NCBI GenBank assembly: GCA_018241505.1
Contig: JAFEDS010000038.1
Span: forward strand, 1-64,000
Length of the DNA stretch: 64,000 nt
Direction of reading: 5' to 3'
From: Pseudomonadota bacterium
GTDB lineage: Bacteria > Pseudomonadota > Gammaproteobacteria > Steroidobacterales > Steroidobacteraceae
Shown here: piece by piece, positions 27,465 through 35,654 of the stretch
Layout: each line of letters begins with the position of its first letter
Numbering within the stretch: the first letter of the stretch is position 1
Program-made: the position numbers and the translations under genes
The notes under the pieces: model-generated
The model's database searches: none
What the model saw: only the letters and a program-made list of their open reading frames with translations
Told to the model about the DNA's origin: nothing

Positions 27465-27749
27465 ATGATGGACCATATTCCTCATTCATCGCACGCGAGG
27501 ATCAACGTGTACGTCCAGCCTCGCGCGTCCAAAAACGAGATTGCCGGTATGCACGGTGATGCGCTGAAAATCCGGCTCACCGCGCCGCCCGTGGACAACG
27601 CGGCGAATGCAGCCTTGGTCGAATTCATCGCCGGCAAGGTGGGCGTGCCTAAAGGCCGGGTCCGGGTAGTGGCTGGAGCCACAGCTCGTCGGAAGGTCGT
27701 CGAAATCGCGGGCATGACCTTGGATGCCGTAAACGCAGTTTTGCGCTGA
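27465..27749 (+). CDS. DUF167 (YggU-type) protein
   Basis: Small cytoplasmic protein of the widespread DUF167 family, here about 94 residues. VYVQPRASKNEI, KIRLTAPPVDNAANAALVEF and GATARRKVVEI are the conserved blocks. GAGGTG lies just upstream of the paired ATGs at 27465 and 27468. Its function is not established. The nitrile hydratase genes start 41 bases later and might be co-transcribed. Confidence 0.9.
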   Translation: MMDHIPHSSHARINVYVQPRASKNEIAGMHGDALKIRLTAPPVDNAANAALVEFIAGKVGVPKGRVRVVAGATARRKVVEIAGMTLDAVNAVLR

Positions 27750-27790
27750 CCGGTTCGCGTGCGGCCCCCGCGGTGAACTAAAATCGGGGT

Positions 27791-28429
27791 ATGCCGCATG
27801 ACCACGACCACTCCGGCGAACCGGGCGCGCTTGGTGAAATGGAGCTCCACGTCCGCGCGTTGCGGACTGTTCTGGAGCAGAAGGGCTATATCGACCCCGC
27901 CGCGCTCGATGTCCTGATCGACACCTACGAGACGAAGGTTGGCCCACGAAACGGGGCGCGCGTGGTCGCAAAGGCGTGGACGGACGACGCCTACCGAAAA
28001 TGGCTGTTTAAGGATGCGACCGCCGCGATTTCCTCACTCGGTTACCACGGCCGGCAGGGGGAGATGATCGTTGCCCTGGAGAACACCGAGTCGATTCACA
28101 ACCTGGTGGTGTGCACGCTTTGTAGCTGCTACCCCTGGCCCGTCCTCGGCCTGCCGCCAACCTGGTACAAGAGCGCGCCTTTCCGGTCGCGCGCAGTGAA
28201 AGATCCGCGCGGAGTACTGGCTGACTTTGGCGTCCAGTTGCCTGCATCGGTTTCCATCCGGGTGTGGGACTCCACGGCTGAGGTGCGCTACCTCGTGATT
28301 CCGAAGCGGCCGAAGGGCAGTGAGCGTCTCACTGAAGAACAACTGGCAGACTTGGTTACGCGCGATTCGATGATCGGTACAGGGTTGGCGAAGATACCCA
28401 CACCGTCCGACTCCCATCACGGGCCATGA
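27791..28429 (+). CDS. nthA: Nitrile hydratase alpha subunit, cobalt type
   Basis: Alpha subunit of nitrile hydratase, which hydrates nitriles to amides. The metal-binding claw is C108-T-L-C-S-C113 followed by [10 protein letters not shown]; threonine after the first cysteine marks the cobalt class (iron enzymes have serine). C111 and C113 are the cysteines that become sulfinic and sulfenic acid. Length 212 is normal. An N-terminal HDHDH stretch might bind metal. It is followed by the beta subunit and activator; an amidase gene, the usual partner, is not within this window's cluster. Confidence 0.95.
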   Translation: MPHDHDHSGEPGALGEMELHVRALRTVLEQKGYIDPAALDVLIDTYETKVGPRNGARVVAKAWTDDAYRKWLFKDATAAISSLGYHGRQGEMIVALENTESIHNLVVCTLCSCYPWPVLGLPPTWYKSAPFRSRAVKDPRGVLADFGVQLPASVSIRVWDSTAEVRYLVIPKRPKGSERLTEEQLADLVTRDSMIGTGLAKIPTPSDSHHGP

Positions 28430-28492
28430 GCAACCCGTTCCACACCCTCAACACCTTAACCCGCGGCAATGCGACCGCTGGCCCCACGGCAT

Positions 28493-29155
28493 ATGACCTA
28501 CGTGTCCCACGCTGATCTAGGCGGGCGAGACGGCCACGGTGCCGTGACGCCTGAACCCGAAGGTGAGTTGTTCCACGCGAACTGGGAGCGCATGGCTTTA
28601 GCGGTAACGCTGGCCATGGGCGCCACCGGCACATGGAACATTGATGAAAGCCGGAGTGTTCGTGAGACGCTCTCAGATTACCCCTCACTCACCTACTACC
28701 AGCTTTGGATCAAGGGTTTGATTGAGCTCCTCAAGAGGCATGATCTGGTTGCCGCGGATGAATTTGCCGCGGGCGCAATGCTTCACCCCGCGCGGCCGGT
28801 GAAGCGTGTGCTGCGGGCGGCTGACGTGCCTGCAGCTCTAGCGCAGGGGGCGCCTACGCTGCGCTCGACTCACTCGCGCGCGCGGTTTGCCGTTGGGGAC
28901 CGTGTGGTAACTCGCGCCACGGGGGCGAATCACCACACTCGATTGCCCGCGTATGCGCGCGGGAAGAAGGGACGCATTGCGCACGTTTACGGGGCGCATG
29001 TGTTCGCTGACACTCACGCGCAAGGGCTGGGGGAGCAACCCCAGTGGCTGTACAACGTGGTATTCACAGCGCCTGAGTTGTGGGGGGCGAGTTGTGACGC
29101 AACCTCCACTGTGTCGATCGACGCCTGGGAGTCGTATTTGGAGCCCGCTCCGTGA
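28493..29155 (+). CDS. nthB: Nitrile hydratase beta subunit
   Basis: Beta subunit that completes the nitrile hydratase active site. The N-terminal motif DLGGRDGHGAV and YQLWIKGLIELL are typical, and the C-terminal SH3-like barrel carries RFAVGDRVVTR, HTRLPAYARGKKG and YNVVFTAPELWG. The ATG at 28493 is preferred over 28469 because homologues begin a few residues before DLGG. Length 220. It overlaps the activator gene by 4 bases (GTGA). Confidence 0.93.
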   Translation: MTYVSHADLGGRDGHGAVTPEPEGELFHANWERMALAVTLAMGATGTWNIDESRSVRETLSDYPSLTYYQLWIKGLIELLKRHDLVAADEFAAGAMLHPARPVKRVLRAADVPAALAQGAPTLRSTHSRARFAVGDRVVTRATGANHHTRLPAYARGKKGRIAHVYGAHVFADTHAQGLGEQPQWLYNVVFTAPELWGASCDATSTVSIDAWESYLEPAP

Positions 29156-29502
29156 GTGGTGAAGGACCGCCTGAGCCTGTGTTTCGCGAGCCGTGGGAGG
29201 CGCAGGCGTTTGCCATGACCGTACTCTTGCACGAGCGCGGACTGTTCACGTGGGGTGAGTGGGCGCAAGCACTTGGGGCACAAATCGCCAGTGCCGCGGG
29301 ACCCCGCACCGCCGCGTGCGATCCCGCGGCTGAGAAGTCTTACTACCAACATTGGCTGGCCGCACTTGAGTCGCTGGTGGCTGCGAAGGGCGTGAGCTCG
29401 GCGGACGAGCTCACGCGCTACCAACGCGCGTGGGAGCACGCCGCGCATCGGACGCCTCATGGGCAATCCATTGACCTGCAGCCACAGGACCTCGGCGGGT
29501 AA
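29152..29502 (+). CDS. Nitrile hydratase activator/accessory protein (P14K type)
   Basis: A 116-residue protein similar to the N-terminal half of the beta subunit (EPWEAQAFAMTVLLHERGLFTWGEWAQAL, YYQHWLAALESLV). Such proteins help load cobalt into the alpha subunit by subunit swapping. The start is GTG at 29152 overlapping the nthB stop; its own stop shares one base with the ATG of the following barrel gene (TAATG), so the four genes are probably one transcript. Confidence 0.85.
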   Translation: MSGEGPPEPVFREPWEAQAFAMTVLLHERGLFTWGEWAQALGAQIASAAGPRTAACDPAAEKSYYQHWLAALESLVAAKGVSSADELTRYQRAWEHAAHRTPHGQSIDLQPQDLGG

Positions 29503-30248
29503 TGCGCCCAGGCTGGCCCGCGGTGCTCGCGGCGCTGTTGGCCGCCACACTAGGCTGGAACGCCCAATGCCGCGCGGCGGATGCAGCAATGGCGGACGAC
29601 TCTACCTCCAAGGACCTCCGCTGGAAGCTAACCCTCGGTGAGTACACGTACTCAGGCTACGCCGGTACGGACGCCAATTTGCGCTGGCGCGCCAACGGCA
29701 CGAGTGCCTGGGTTGGCATCTATACTGACCAGGCCTTCGGTACCCAAGGCCGAACGGGCGCTGATACCTCGATCAACCTCGGTCAATACGTTCAGTTGCA
29801 ACCATCAATTCAGCTAGCCACGCGTGGCTTCGCAGGTGGTAGCTTGAACATTCAGGTGGGCGGCCCCTGGTACGTGGTCGCCGGGCTCGGGCGGACGGAT
29901 GCGCGACCCTATTTCAATCTCAACTTCGACCCCAACGATGCGGTTACGCTGGGTGTCGGACACCAATCCGACACATCCGCGAGTTACACCCTCTTTGTCG
30001 TCGCGGACAATCGCTTCCACACCCAACAACGCGATTGGCACGCCAATCTCAAGATTCCGGTGGGCAACACGCGCGGGACGTTCGATGTATTGCGCAAAAC
30101 CGGCATGAGTGACGTGGGGTACATCAGGGCGTGGGGATTCAGTGCCAACTGGGATTGGCCGCGTTGGTTTGCGCGCGTGGCGTACGACCCGTACCAGAAT
30201 TTTTCAGCGCACAATGCCTGGCGATTTGCCGGCGGCATGCGGTTCTGA
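29502..30248 (+). CDS. Probable outer-membrane beta-barrel protein
   Basis: A 248-residue protein with a signal peptide (1-26), alternating aromatic/polar strands throughout the mature part, and a C-terminal phenylalanine (WRFAGGMRF), the assembly signature of outer-membrane barrels. Its start is coupled to the nitrile hydratase activator by a TAATG overlap, suggesting a role in entry of nitriles or amides; that is inference. The last 64 bases of the gene are duplicated at 32095-32158. Confidence 0.7.
   Translation: MRPGWPAVLAALLAATLGWNAQCRAADAAMADDSTSKDLRWKLTLGEYTYSGYAGTDANLRWRANGTSAWVGIYTDQAFGTQGRTGADTSINLGQYVQLQPSIQLATRGFAGGSLNIQVGGPWYVVAGLGRTDARPYFNLNFDPNDAVTLGVGHQSDTSASYTLFVVADNRFHTQQRDWHANLKIPVGNTRGTFDVLRKTGMSDVGYIRAWGFSANWDWPRWFARVAYDPYQNFSAHNAWRFAGGMRF
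30185..30248 (+). repeat. 64-bp direct repeat, left copy (3' end of barrel gene)
   Basis: Bases 30185-30248, which encode the end of the barrel protein including its stop codon, match 32095-32158 at 63 of 64 positions (C versus G in the codon that reads H here and Q there). The two copies are in the same orientation, 1910 bp apart, and enclose the nuclease and PrcB-like genes. This resembles duplicated attachment sites left by site-specific integration at a gene 3' end. Confidence 0.93.
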
Positions 30249-30355
30249 GCGATTACATGTAGGCCCGTAGCACTGACGATTGTCTGTTGATCGAGGGGGT
30301 CAAAGGTGGCGAATCTTCGCGACTTGTCTATCCCTGTAGACTCAACGACTCTCTC

Positions 30356-31501
30356 ATGGTTCATAGAACGAAGATCCGCAACAGGTCTCAGACAGAAACT
30401 CAATCGGCAAGGAGCGGTCCCTATCTTCCTGCTGACTATACGCAGTGGCTGTCGACCCTCAAGGTGCGTATACGTGGCGCTCGTCAACGGGCGCTACTTT
30501 CGGTGAATCAGGAGCAGATTCGTCTCTACCACGAAATTGGGCAGGAGATACTCGACCGCCAGCGGCGGCAAGGGTGGGGAGCCAAAGTCATTGACCGTCT
30601 GTCGTCGGATCTAAGGGCAGAGTTTCCAGAGATGAAGGGGCTGTCAGCGTCAAATCTCAAATACATGCGATTCTTCGCCTCGGAATGCCCAGGGCGGCAA
30701 ATTGGTCAGCAATCTGCTGACCAATTACCCTGGTTCCACGTGGTCACCCTCATTACGAGGTTGCGAGATACGGCCCTTCGCGAATGGTACGCGCGTGAAG
30801 CCGTAGTGCAGTCATGGCCGCGTGAGATGCTGGCTCTGCACATCAAAAACCAGCTTCACCTGCGACAGGGCGCCGCCGTCACAAATTTCAAACGCCGCCT
30901 TACCAATCGCGAGGCGACCCTGGCTAACCAGATCCTGAAGGACCCCTATCATTTCGACTTCCTGGGTCTAGGGGGCGAGGCACAAGAACACGACATAGAA
31001 AATGCACTGATGCGTCACATCACCCGATTCCTACTGGAGCTTGGATTTGGATTCGCATTCGTCGCCCGACAGTACCGACTGGAGGTTGGCGGAGACGAGT
31101 TTTTCATTGATCTGCTGTTCTATCACACCCGGTTGAAGTGTTACATCGTAGTTGAGCTGAAAGCTCAGCCCTTCAGGCCTGAACACGCCGGCCAGCTAAA
31201 CTTCTATCTGAGCGCCGTGGATGCTCAAATCAAAGGGTCTGACGACGCTCCCACGATCGGACTGCTGCTTTGTCGATCGCAGAATCGTCTGATCGCCGAA
31301 TACGCGCTTGCGGGAATCGAAAAGCCGATCGGGGTCTGCGAATACCGGCTGGTCCGCGCGCTACCTGAGCCGCTCGACACCAACTTGCCGACCATCGAAG
31401 AGATCGAAGCGGTGCTGTCGCGGGATCTTCAGGACGATGTGCACACAGACGACGATGCCCAGAGCAAAGAGCATTGTGCTGATAAAGACCTATCGAGTTA
31501 G
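30356..31501 (+). CDS. PDDEXK nuclease domain protein (DUF1016/YhcG family)
   Basis: A 381-residue protein of the YhcG family. The N-terminal DUF1016 domain (about 25-170) contains LYHEIGQEILDRQRRQGWG and LSASNLKYMRFFA; the C-terminal nuclease domain has FFIDLLFYH followed by CYIVVELKA, the D and ExK of the PD-(D/E)xK fold. Members are often found in mobile islands and near restriction systems; the substrate is not established. The ATG at 30356 is the first plausible start. The gene is inside the 64-bp repeats and by eye is less GC-rich than its surroundings. Confidence 0.87.
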   Translation: MVHRTKIRNRSQTETQSARSGPYLPADYTQWLSTLKVRIRGARQRALLSVNQEQIRLYHEIGQEILDRQRRQGWGAKVIDRLSSDLRAEFPEMKGLSASNLKYMRFFASECPGRQIGQQSADQLPWFHVVTLITRLRDTALREWYAREAVVQSWPREMLALHIKNQLHLRQGAAVTNFKRRLTNREATLANQILKDPYHFDFLGLGGEAQEHDIENALMRHITRFLLELGFGFAFVARQYRLEVGGDEFFIDLLFYHTRLKCYIVVELKAQPFRPEHAGQLNFYLSAVDAQIKGSDDAPTIGLLLCRSQNRLIAEYALAGIEKPIGVCEYRLVRALPEPLDTNLPTIEEIEAVLSRDLQDDVHTDDDAQSKEHCADKDLSS

Positions 31502-31547
31502 TTCGATGCTATCTATGCTATCAGTCCTGGGTCAGTCGGAGCTGGGA

Positions 31548-32063
31548 ATGGGTCAAGCACAACGTTTGCGCTATTTGATTTCGTTGAGCCTGGTCTGGAT
31601 TTTTTCGGCGACAGCTACAGCGAGCGAGCCGGACATCCACTTAGTGGAGTATCAGGCCTTCCGGCCCAATCTGGATTTTGGCCTTAACGATGGCCCTGAC
31701 ACTGCCACCTTCACCGCTATCCAATCCCTGCGGGAGTGGAAGACTCTCTGGTCGCAAATAGAGCCGCGGATGGCGCGAGAGATGTCTCAACAAGGCCCAC
31801 ACGCCTTTCCATCCATCGACTTCACACGAAACACGCTGCTCGTGGCGGCACTGGGATCTAAGCCAACTGGTGGTTACGCTGTCGCGATCCATTCTGTCGT
31901 AGAATACCCTACCAGCATCACGGTCAATGTGATCGCGCAAAGCCCAGCGAAAGACTGCGTCCTCACGATGGCAGAGACTCATCCGATAGTATTAGTACTA
32001 ATTCCGAGAATGCCCAAGCCCATAGAATTCAGTACTACGCATGCGGTGCACACCTGCGGCTAG
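31548..32063 (+). CDS. Secreted PrcB-like domain protein
   Basis: A 171-residue exported protein. The ATG at 31548 has GGAG 6 bases upstream and opens a signal peptide (LRYLISLSLVWIFSATATA-SE). The C-terminal part (SKPTGGYAVAIHSV and the strands that follow) matches the PrcB_C domain, named from a protein that stabilises the PrtP protease of Treponema. Its role here is unknown. It lies within the 64-bp repeat pair, 46 bases after the nuclease gene. Confidence 0.72.
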   Translation: MGQAQRLRYLISLSLVWIFSATATASEPDIHLVEYQAFRPNLDFGLNDGPDTATFTAIQSLREWKTLWSQIEPRMAREMSQQGPHAFPSIDFTRNTLLVAALGSKPTGGYAVAIHSVVEYPTSITVNVIAQSPAKDCVLTMAETHPIVLVLIPRMPKPIEFSTTHAVHTCG

Positions 32064-32094
32064 CTTTAGGGTAGTGGGCGTCCACCTGGGCATT

Positions 32095-32158
32095 CGACCC
32101 GTACCAGAATTTTTCAGCGCAGAATGCCTGGCGATTTGCCGGCGGCATGCGGTTCTGA
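32095..32158 (+). repeat. 64-bp direct repeat, right copy
   Basis: Near-identical copy of the 3' end of the outer-membrane barrel gene, including the stop codon. In the barrel reading frame the copy is preceded by only a few codons (WAFDPYQNF against VAYDPYQNF in the gene), so the resemblance fades at once upstream. It is not part of an intact gene here and ends 3 bases before the stop of the convergent GFA-type gene. Confidence 0.93.
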
Positions 32159-32161
32159 CGC

Positions 32162-32572
32162 CTATGGCAACGAAACGCTATGTTCCCCGCCCTGAGATAT
32201 CGCCACCCCAGGCTCAATCGCGTAGTAATCCCCAGCCTCCGCCAAAAAAATGTGCGCGGCTATCTTGAGCCCCTGCGGCTCATCCAGGCTACCCGCGGCG
32301 ATAGACACCCGCTCGCCACCCACCTCTTCAAAAAACAATGACGACCCGCATTCGCTGCAAAACCCGCGTCGAAATCCCGGAACGGCCACAAACCATTTCA
32401 GCGTCGCGCTTTTTGGCAAGCTGAATGCGCTGCGCCGGCAGGCGGTCGCGGCAACAAAGTGTCCGCTGGTGCGCCGGCATTGTTCGCAATGGCACGCAAT
32501 GACATCGCGAAGCGGCCCGCGCACCTCATAGCGGACGCCTCCGCATGCACACCCACCCGTAACCACGTTCAT
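32162..32572 (-). CDS. GFA/CENP-V-type zinc protein
   Basis: A 136-residue protein of the glutathione-dependent formaldehyde-activating (GFA) family. Zinc-binding cysteines occur as GGCACGGVRY, CHCEQCRRTSG and FCSECGSSLFF. The ATG at 32572 has GAGGG at a good distance and starts right before the zinc motif; the longer open frame to 32764 is antisense to the next gene. Most members are carbon-sulfur lyase-like, with unknown substrates. Confidence 0.9.
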   Translation of the reverse strand: MNVVTGGCACGGVRYEVRGPLRDVIACHCEQCRRTSGHFVAATACRRSAFSLPKSATLKWFVAVPGFRRGFCSECGSSLFFEEVGGERVSIAAGSLDEPQGLKIAAHIFLAEAGDYYAIEPGVAISQGGEHSVSLP

Positions 32573-32615
32573 TCCGGGACCCTCGCCAAGAGTGTCGATT
32601 GCGCTAACATAAGGC

Positions 32616-33464
32616 ATGCGAACCCTCAGTGCATTCCTTGTTTGCCTTGCCTTTGCAGCAGCGGCCCTGGCCGCCGCGCCCGCGCCGGCGCCGGCACCTG
32701 TGAAACTATGGCGGCTCGATTGCGGTGCCCTCCAGGAGTCGGATCTGAACGACTTTTCCGACATCGAGGCCTACACCGGTCAGTCCCGGCACTTCACCGT
32801 GAGTTGTTATCTCATCCAGCACGGCGATACCTACATGTTGTGGGATACAGGATTGCCTGACGAGGATCTCGGTCTGCCACTCGAGGGGCCGCGCTCGACG
32901 GGCGAGACCGTTTCGAAGCTGCTTCCGGACGAGCTGGCCGCCATCGGGGTCAAACCCCAACAGATTGCGATTGTCGGGATCAGTCACTACCACACCGATC
33001 ACACCGGCCAGGCGCATCATTTCCCCCAGGCGCGTTTGTTGATTGGCAAAGGGGACATTGTCGCTCTGCGAACCGGGACCGAGGCGTTCGTAAAGGAGCA
33101 CGCGAAGCCGCTGGAGCATTGGCTCAATGGGGGCGCCAAGCTGGAAGAGGTGGACGGAGACAAGGACGTGTTCAAGGACAATTCCGTCGTGATGTTGAGT
33201 CTGCCGGGTCACACGGCCGGCCATCACGGCCTGTTGGTCAGATTGGCGGGGAAGGGCGCGGTGTTGCTGTCAGGGGATGTTGCACACTTCCGCGAGAACT
33301 ACGAGAACAGCGGTGTGCCCAAGTTCAATGTGGATCGGGCGCAGTCGCTCGCCTCAATAGATCGCTTCAAGGGGCTGGCGAAGAACTTGCACGCGACGGT
33401 GGTAATTCAGCATGAGACGGGGGACATCGGGAAGCTGCCCGCCTTCCCGAATTTCGCCCAATAG
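32616..33464 (+). CDS. Secreted metallo-beta-lactamase-fold hydrolase (AHL lactonase family)
   Basis: A 282-residue enzyme with a signal peptide (1-20) and Pro/Ala linker. The zinc-binding motif reads SHYHTDHTG, with later ligands in PGHTAGHHG and LSGDVAHF. The arrangement LWDTGL near the N-terminus is that of the N-acyl homoserine lactonase branch. Because the enzyme is exported, it may act on extracellular lactones; quorum quenching is a possibility, not a demonstrated role. Confidence 0.85.
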   Translation: MRTLSAFLVCLAFAAAALAAAPAPAPAPVKLWRLDCGALQESDLNDFSDIEAYTGQSRHFTVSCYLIQHGDTYMLWDTGLPDEDLGLPLEGPRSTGETVSKLLPDELAAIGVKPQQIAIVGISHYHTDHTGQAHHFPQARLLIGKGDIVALRTGTEAFVKEHAKPLEHWLNGGAKLEEVDGDKDVFKDNSVVMLSLPGHTAGHHGLLVRLAGKGAVLLSGDVAHFRENYENSGVPKFNVDRAQSLASIDRFKGLAKNLHATVVIQHETGDIGKLPAFPNFAQ

Positions 33465-33527
33465 CCGCCGGGCCCCCACGAGCCTGGCGCCGCGGGCCCA
33501 CAGAACTCGCGGCAGCGGATGAGGCCT

Positions 33528-34112
33528 CTACAAAAACTGCGGCGTCAGCGCCACCCCCGGCTCGAGCGTGTCTATCAGCACCTCCCGCCGCACAATCGCA
33601 AACGACCGATCCGTCACCCGCAACCGGTCGCGCCGCTCGGCACTCCACGCCGAGTTGGCCGACCCCTCGTGACTGATATGCATCACGCGCAAATAACTCA
33701 CCACGTCATACTCATTGCGGCAATGCGCAAATGACACACTGACGTTCGTTACGAACCGGCGGGTGGCCGGAAGGTTGGCGCCCGCGCCCCGCAGCTCGCG
33801 CCCGGTCCGCTGCAGCAGTGCGTCCCGTCCCTGGTCAACATATTCCGAGGCACCGCAGCCATCGCATTGCCGTTGCCCGAGGCAATTGCACACACTGTAG
33901 GCGATGTCGCGCGACAGCAAACCCGCCCACTGATCAAAGCAGCGGTGATCCAATAGGAGTGCTTCGTAGATGAGAAACTGTTGAATTTCCGAGTAAATCT
34001 GTGGATTCACAGGCATGAAGGGCTGTGGCTTCCACGGCTTGGGTTGAATGGCTACCGCCGTCTGCTGCATCGACTTCGAACCCCCATTCCACGGTCCTGA
34101 CGGACTCTTCAT
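33528..34112 (-). CDS. Aromatic-ring-hydroxylating dioxygenase beta subunit
   Basis: A 194-residue NTF2-fold small subunit of ring-hydroxylating oxygenases. IQQFLIYEALLLDHRCFDQWAGLLS, RRFVTNVSV and REVLIDTLEPG-like C-terminus are family-typical. The central insertion has an unusual cysteine group (VCNCLGQRQCDGCG) not normal for this family. No alpha subunit is adjacent; the only Rieske alpha gene in the window is 16 kb away and of a type that usually works without a beta subunit. Start is 34112 or, equally likely, the ATG at 34070. Confidence 0.78.
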   Translation of the reverse strand: MKSPSGPWNGGSKSMQQTAVAIQPKPWKPQPFMPVNPQIYSEIQQFLIYEALLLDHRCFDQWAGLLSRDIAYSVCNCLGQRQCDGCGASEYVDQGRDALLQRTGRELRGAGANLPATRRFVTNVSVSFAHCRNEYDVVSYLRVMHISHEGSANSAWSAERRDRLRVTDRSFAIVRREVLIDTLEPGVALTPQFL

Positions 34113-34223
34113 CAGAATGTAACAGTGCGCGCGCCGCCTCGCTACTATCGATGATATGGATGGAAACTATTCAGGACCCCAATGCATTGACCGCCGCGAA
34201 ATGCCGATGATATCGTTTACATC

Positions 34224-35216
34224 ATGATCCGGCGCGGCATCTCCATCTACAGCTTTCAGGAAAAGTACTACCGGGGCGAGATGTCGCTGCAGGACTGCCT
34301 CGCGGCGACCGCGAAAATGGGCGTCCGCGGGTTCGAGATGCTGTCGGACCAGATGATCCCGGGTTATCCCAGCATCACCTACAACCTGTCGGATGAGTTC
34401 CTGGACGCCTGGGGTGGCTGGCTGGAGCAGTATCGCGTCGAGCCGATCGCGTTCGATGTCTACGGCGAAACCAAGCTCTACAAGAACCGCAGAGTCAGCA
34501 ATAACGAGGTCGTCAGCGAGCTGCGCGAGTTGTTGAAGACGGCGCAGGCCCTCGGTTTCAAGATCCTGCGGCTCACATTCCACCTGCCGATTGAAGTGGT
34601 GGAGATGATGATCCCGTACGCGGAAGAGGCCGGGATCAAGCTCGCGATTGAAGTGCACGCACCGCATCTGCTGACCGGGGAGTGGGTGCAGAAGAACATC
34701 GAGCTGGCGCAACGCAAGAACACCAAAAACCTGGGTCTCATGCCGGACCTGGGCATCTTCTGCAAAAGCATCCCCCACCTGGTCATCGCCGAGGCGCTGC
34801 GCGAAGGCGCCACACCACGCATTGTCGACTACCTGGGCAAGGTGTACCACGAGCGCCCGCTACCCACCGACCTGATGGAAAAGATCGATGCGTTGGGTGC
34901 CAACGAGGTAGACCGGTGGTTGGCATTGCGTATCCAGATCGGGGTGTGGACCTGGCACGACCCGAAGAACCTGTTGACCTACATGCCCTACACATTCCAC
35001 ATCCACGGCAAGTTCTATGAAATGAACGCCAATCTGGTCGAGCCCGAAGTGGCGTACGAACAGATCATGCCGACACTGATTGCCGGCGGCTACAACGGTT
35101 ACATCATGAGCGAGTACGAAGGCCAGCGGCTCACTCACGGTGTCGACATGGGTTACGACGAAGTCGAACAGGTGCGCAGGCACCAGGCCATGTTAGCCAA
35201 CTACCTGGAGCAGTGA
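34224..35216 (+). CDS. C-glycoside deglycosidase-like alpha subunit, set 1 (TIM barrel)
   Basis: A 330-residue cytoplasmic TIM barrel of the sugar phosphate isomerase/epimerase superfamily. Metal-site residues appear in order: E143 and H145 (IEVHAP), D175 (MPDLGIF), H259 and H261 (HIHGKFY), E297 and E299 (SEYEGQ). Together with the small DUF6379-type gene that overlaps it by 4 bases, it resembles the two-subunit DgpB/DgpC and CarB/CarC enzymes that cleave the sugar-aglycone C-C bond of 3-oxo-C-glycosides. No Shine-Dalgarno is obvious before the ATG. Substrate is inferred, not shown. Confidence 0.8.
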   Translation: MIRRGISIYSFQEKYYRGEMSLQDCLAATAKMGVRGFEMLSDQMIPGYPSITYNLSDEFLDAWGGWLEQYRVEPIAFDVYGETKLYKNRRVSNNEVVSELRELLKTAQALGFKILRLTFHLPIEVVEMMIPYAEEAGIKLAIEVHAPHLLTGEWVQKNIELAQRKNTKNLGLMPDLGIFCKSIPHLVIAEALREGATPRIVDYLGKVYHERPLPTDLMEKIDALGANEVDRWLALRIQIGVWTWHDPKNLLTYMPYTFHIHGKFYEMNANLVEPEVAYEQIMPTLIAGGYNGYIMSEYEGQRLTHGVDMGYDEVEQVRRHQAMLANYLEQ

Positions 35217-35629
35217 TCGTGGCCGCGGGAAACGTATTCGGATACGGCAGCTACATGCTTTGCGACGACGGTTTCCGTAACGTCGAGGAGAATGGCAGGC
35301 GGATCGGATTTCAACTGCGCATGCGGCTTGCGAATTATCGCGGTTACCTGCTCTCCCAGATCGAGGATATCCGCATCAGCGTGGATGGCGACGCGATTCC
35401 CCGTAAGGACATCCGGTTCGCCATCGGCGGCAAGACCTATACGCTCGATGAGATGGAAGAGGTGGTTGATAACCGCTGGGAACTGCGGCAGGTCGCTACA
35501 GTGACCTGTCTGAAGCCCGGTGGACTGACTGCAGGCGAGCACGAAGTCAGTGCCGAAGAGCACATCCGCGCGTCTTATATTCCAATGGTTGCCGTAGCGC
35601 GGCTCACCAGGACCCTGCGCCTCGCCTGA
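35213..35629 (+). CDS. C-glycoside deglycosidase-like beta subunit, set 1 (DUF6379 type)
   Basis: A 138-residue beta-rich protein starting at GTG 35213 inside the alpha stop (GTGA). The pattern GFQLRMRLANYRGYLLSQIEDIRISVDG, then RKDIRFAIGGKTYTLDEMEE, then LKPGGLTAGEHEV is that of the small subunit of C-glycoside deglycosidases. Two paralogues in this window (36879-37253 and 38477-38938) share the same frame of motifs. It probably binds the alpha barrel and shapes the active site. An inverted repeat covers its stop codon. Confidence 0.8.
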   Translation: MIVAAGNVFGYGSYMLCDDGFRNVEENGRRIGFQLRMRLANYRGYLLSQIEDIRISVDGDAIPRKDIRFAIGGKTYTLDEMEEVVDNRWELRQVATVTCLKPGGLTAGEHEVSAEEHIRASYIPMVAVARLTRTLRLA

Positions 35630-35654
35630 CGCTTACGACACCTGAGGCGCAGGG
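35613..35654. terminator. Inverted repeat across the set 1 stop codon
   Basis: CCCTGCGCCTC at 35613-35623 and GAGGCGCAGGG at 35644-35654 are perfect 11-base inverted arms around a 20-base loop containing the stop codon of the beta gene. No T-tract follows. It may end the set 1 transcript or stabilise its 3' end. The remaining 245 bases to the convergent set 2 alpha gene contain only a weak short frame. Confidence 0.5.

Noticed and set aside
32573-32764. N-terminal extension of the GFA-type gene
   Set aside because: It runs antisense to the secreted lactonase-like gene, while the ATG at 32572 has a good ribosome binding site and fits the family length.
34208-34221. TGATATCGTTTACA as a sixth LacI operator
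   Set aside because: Only one arm matches and the other pairs at three of six positions, so it is no better than chance in this region.
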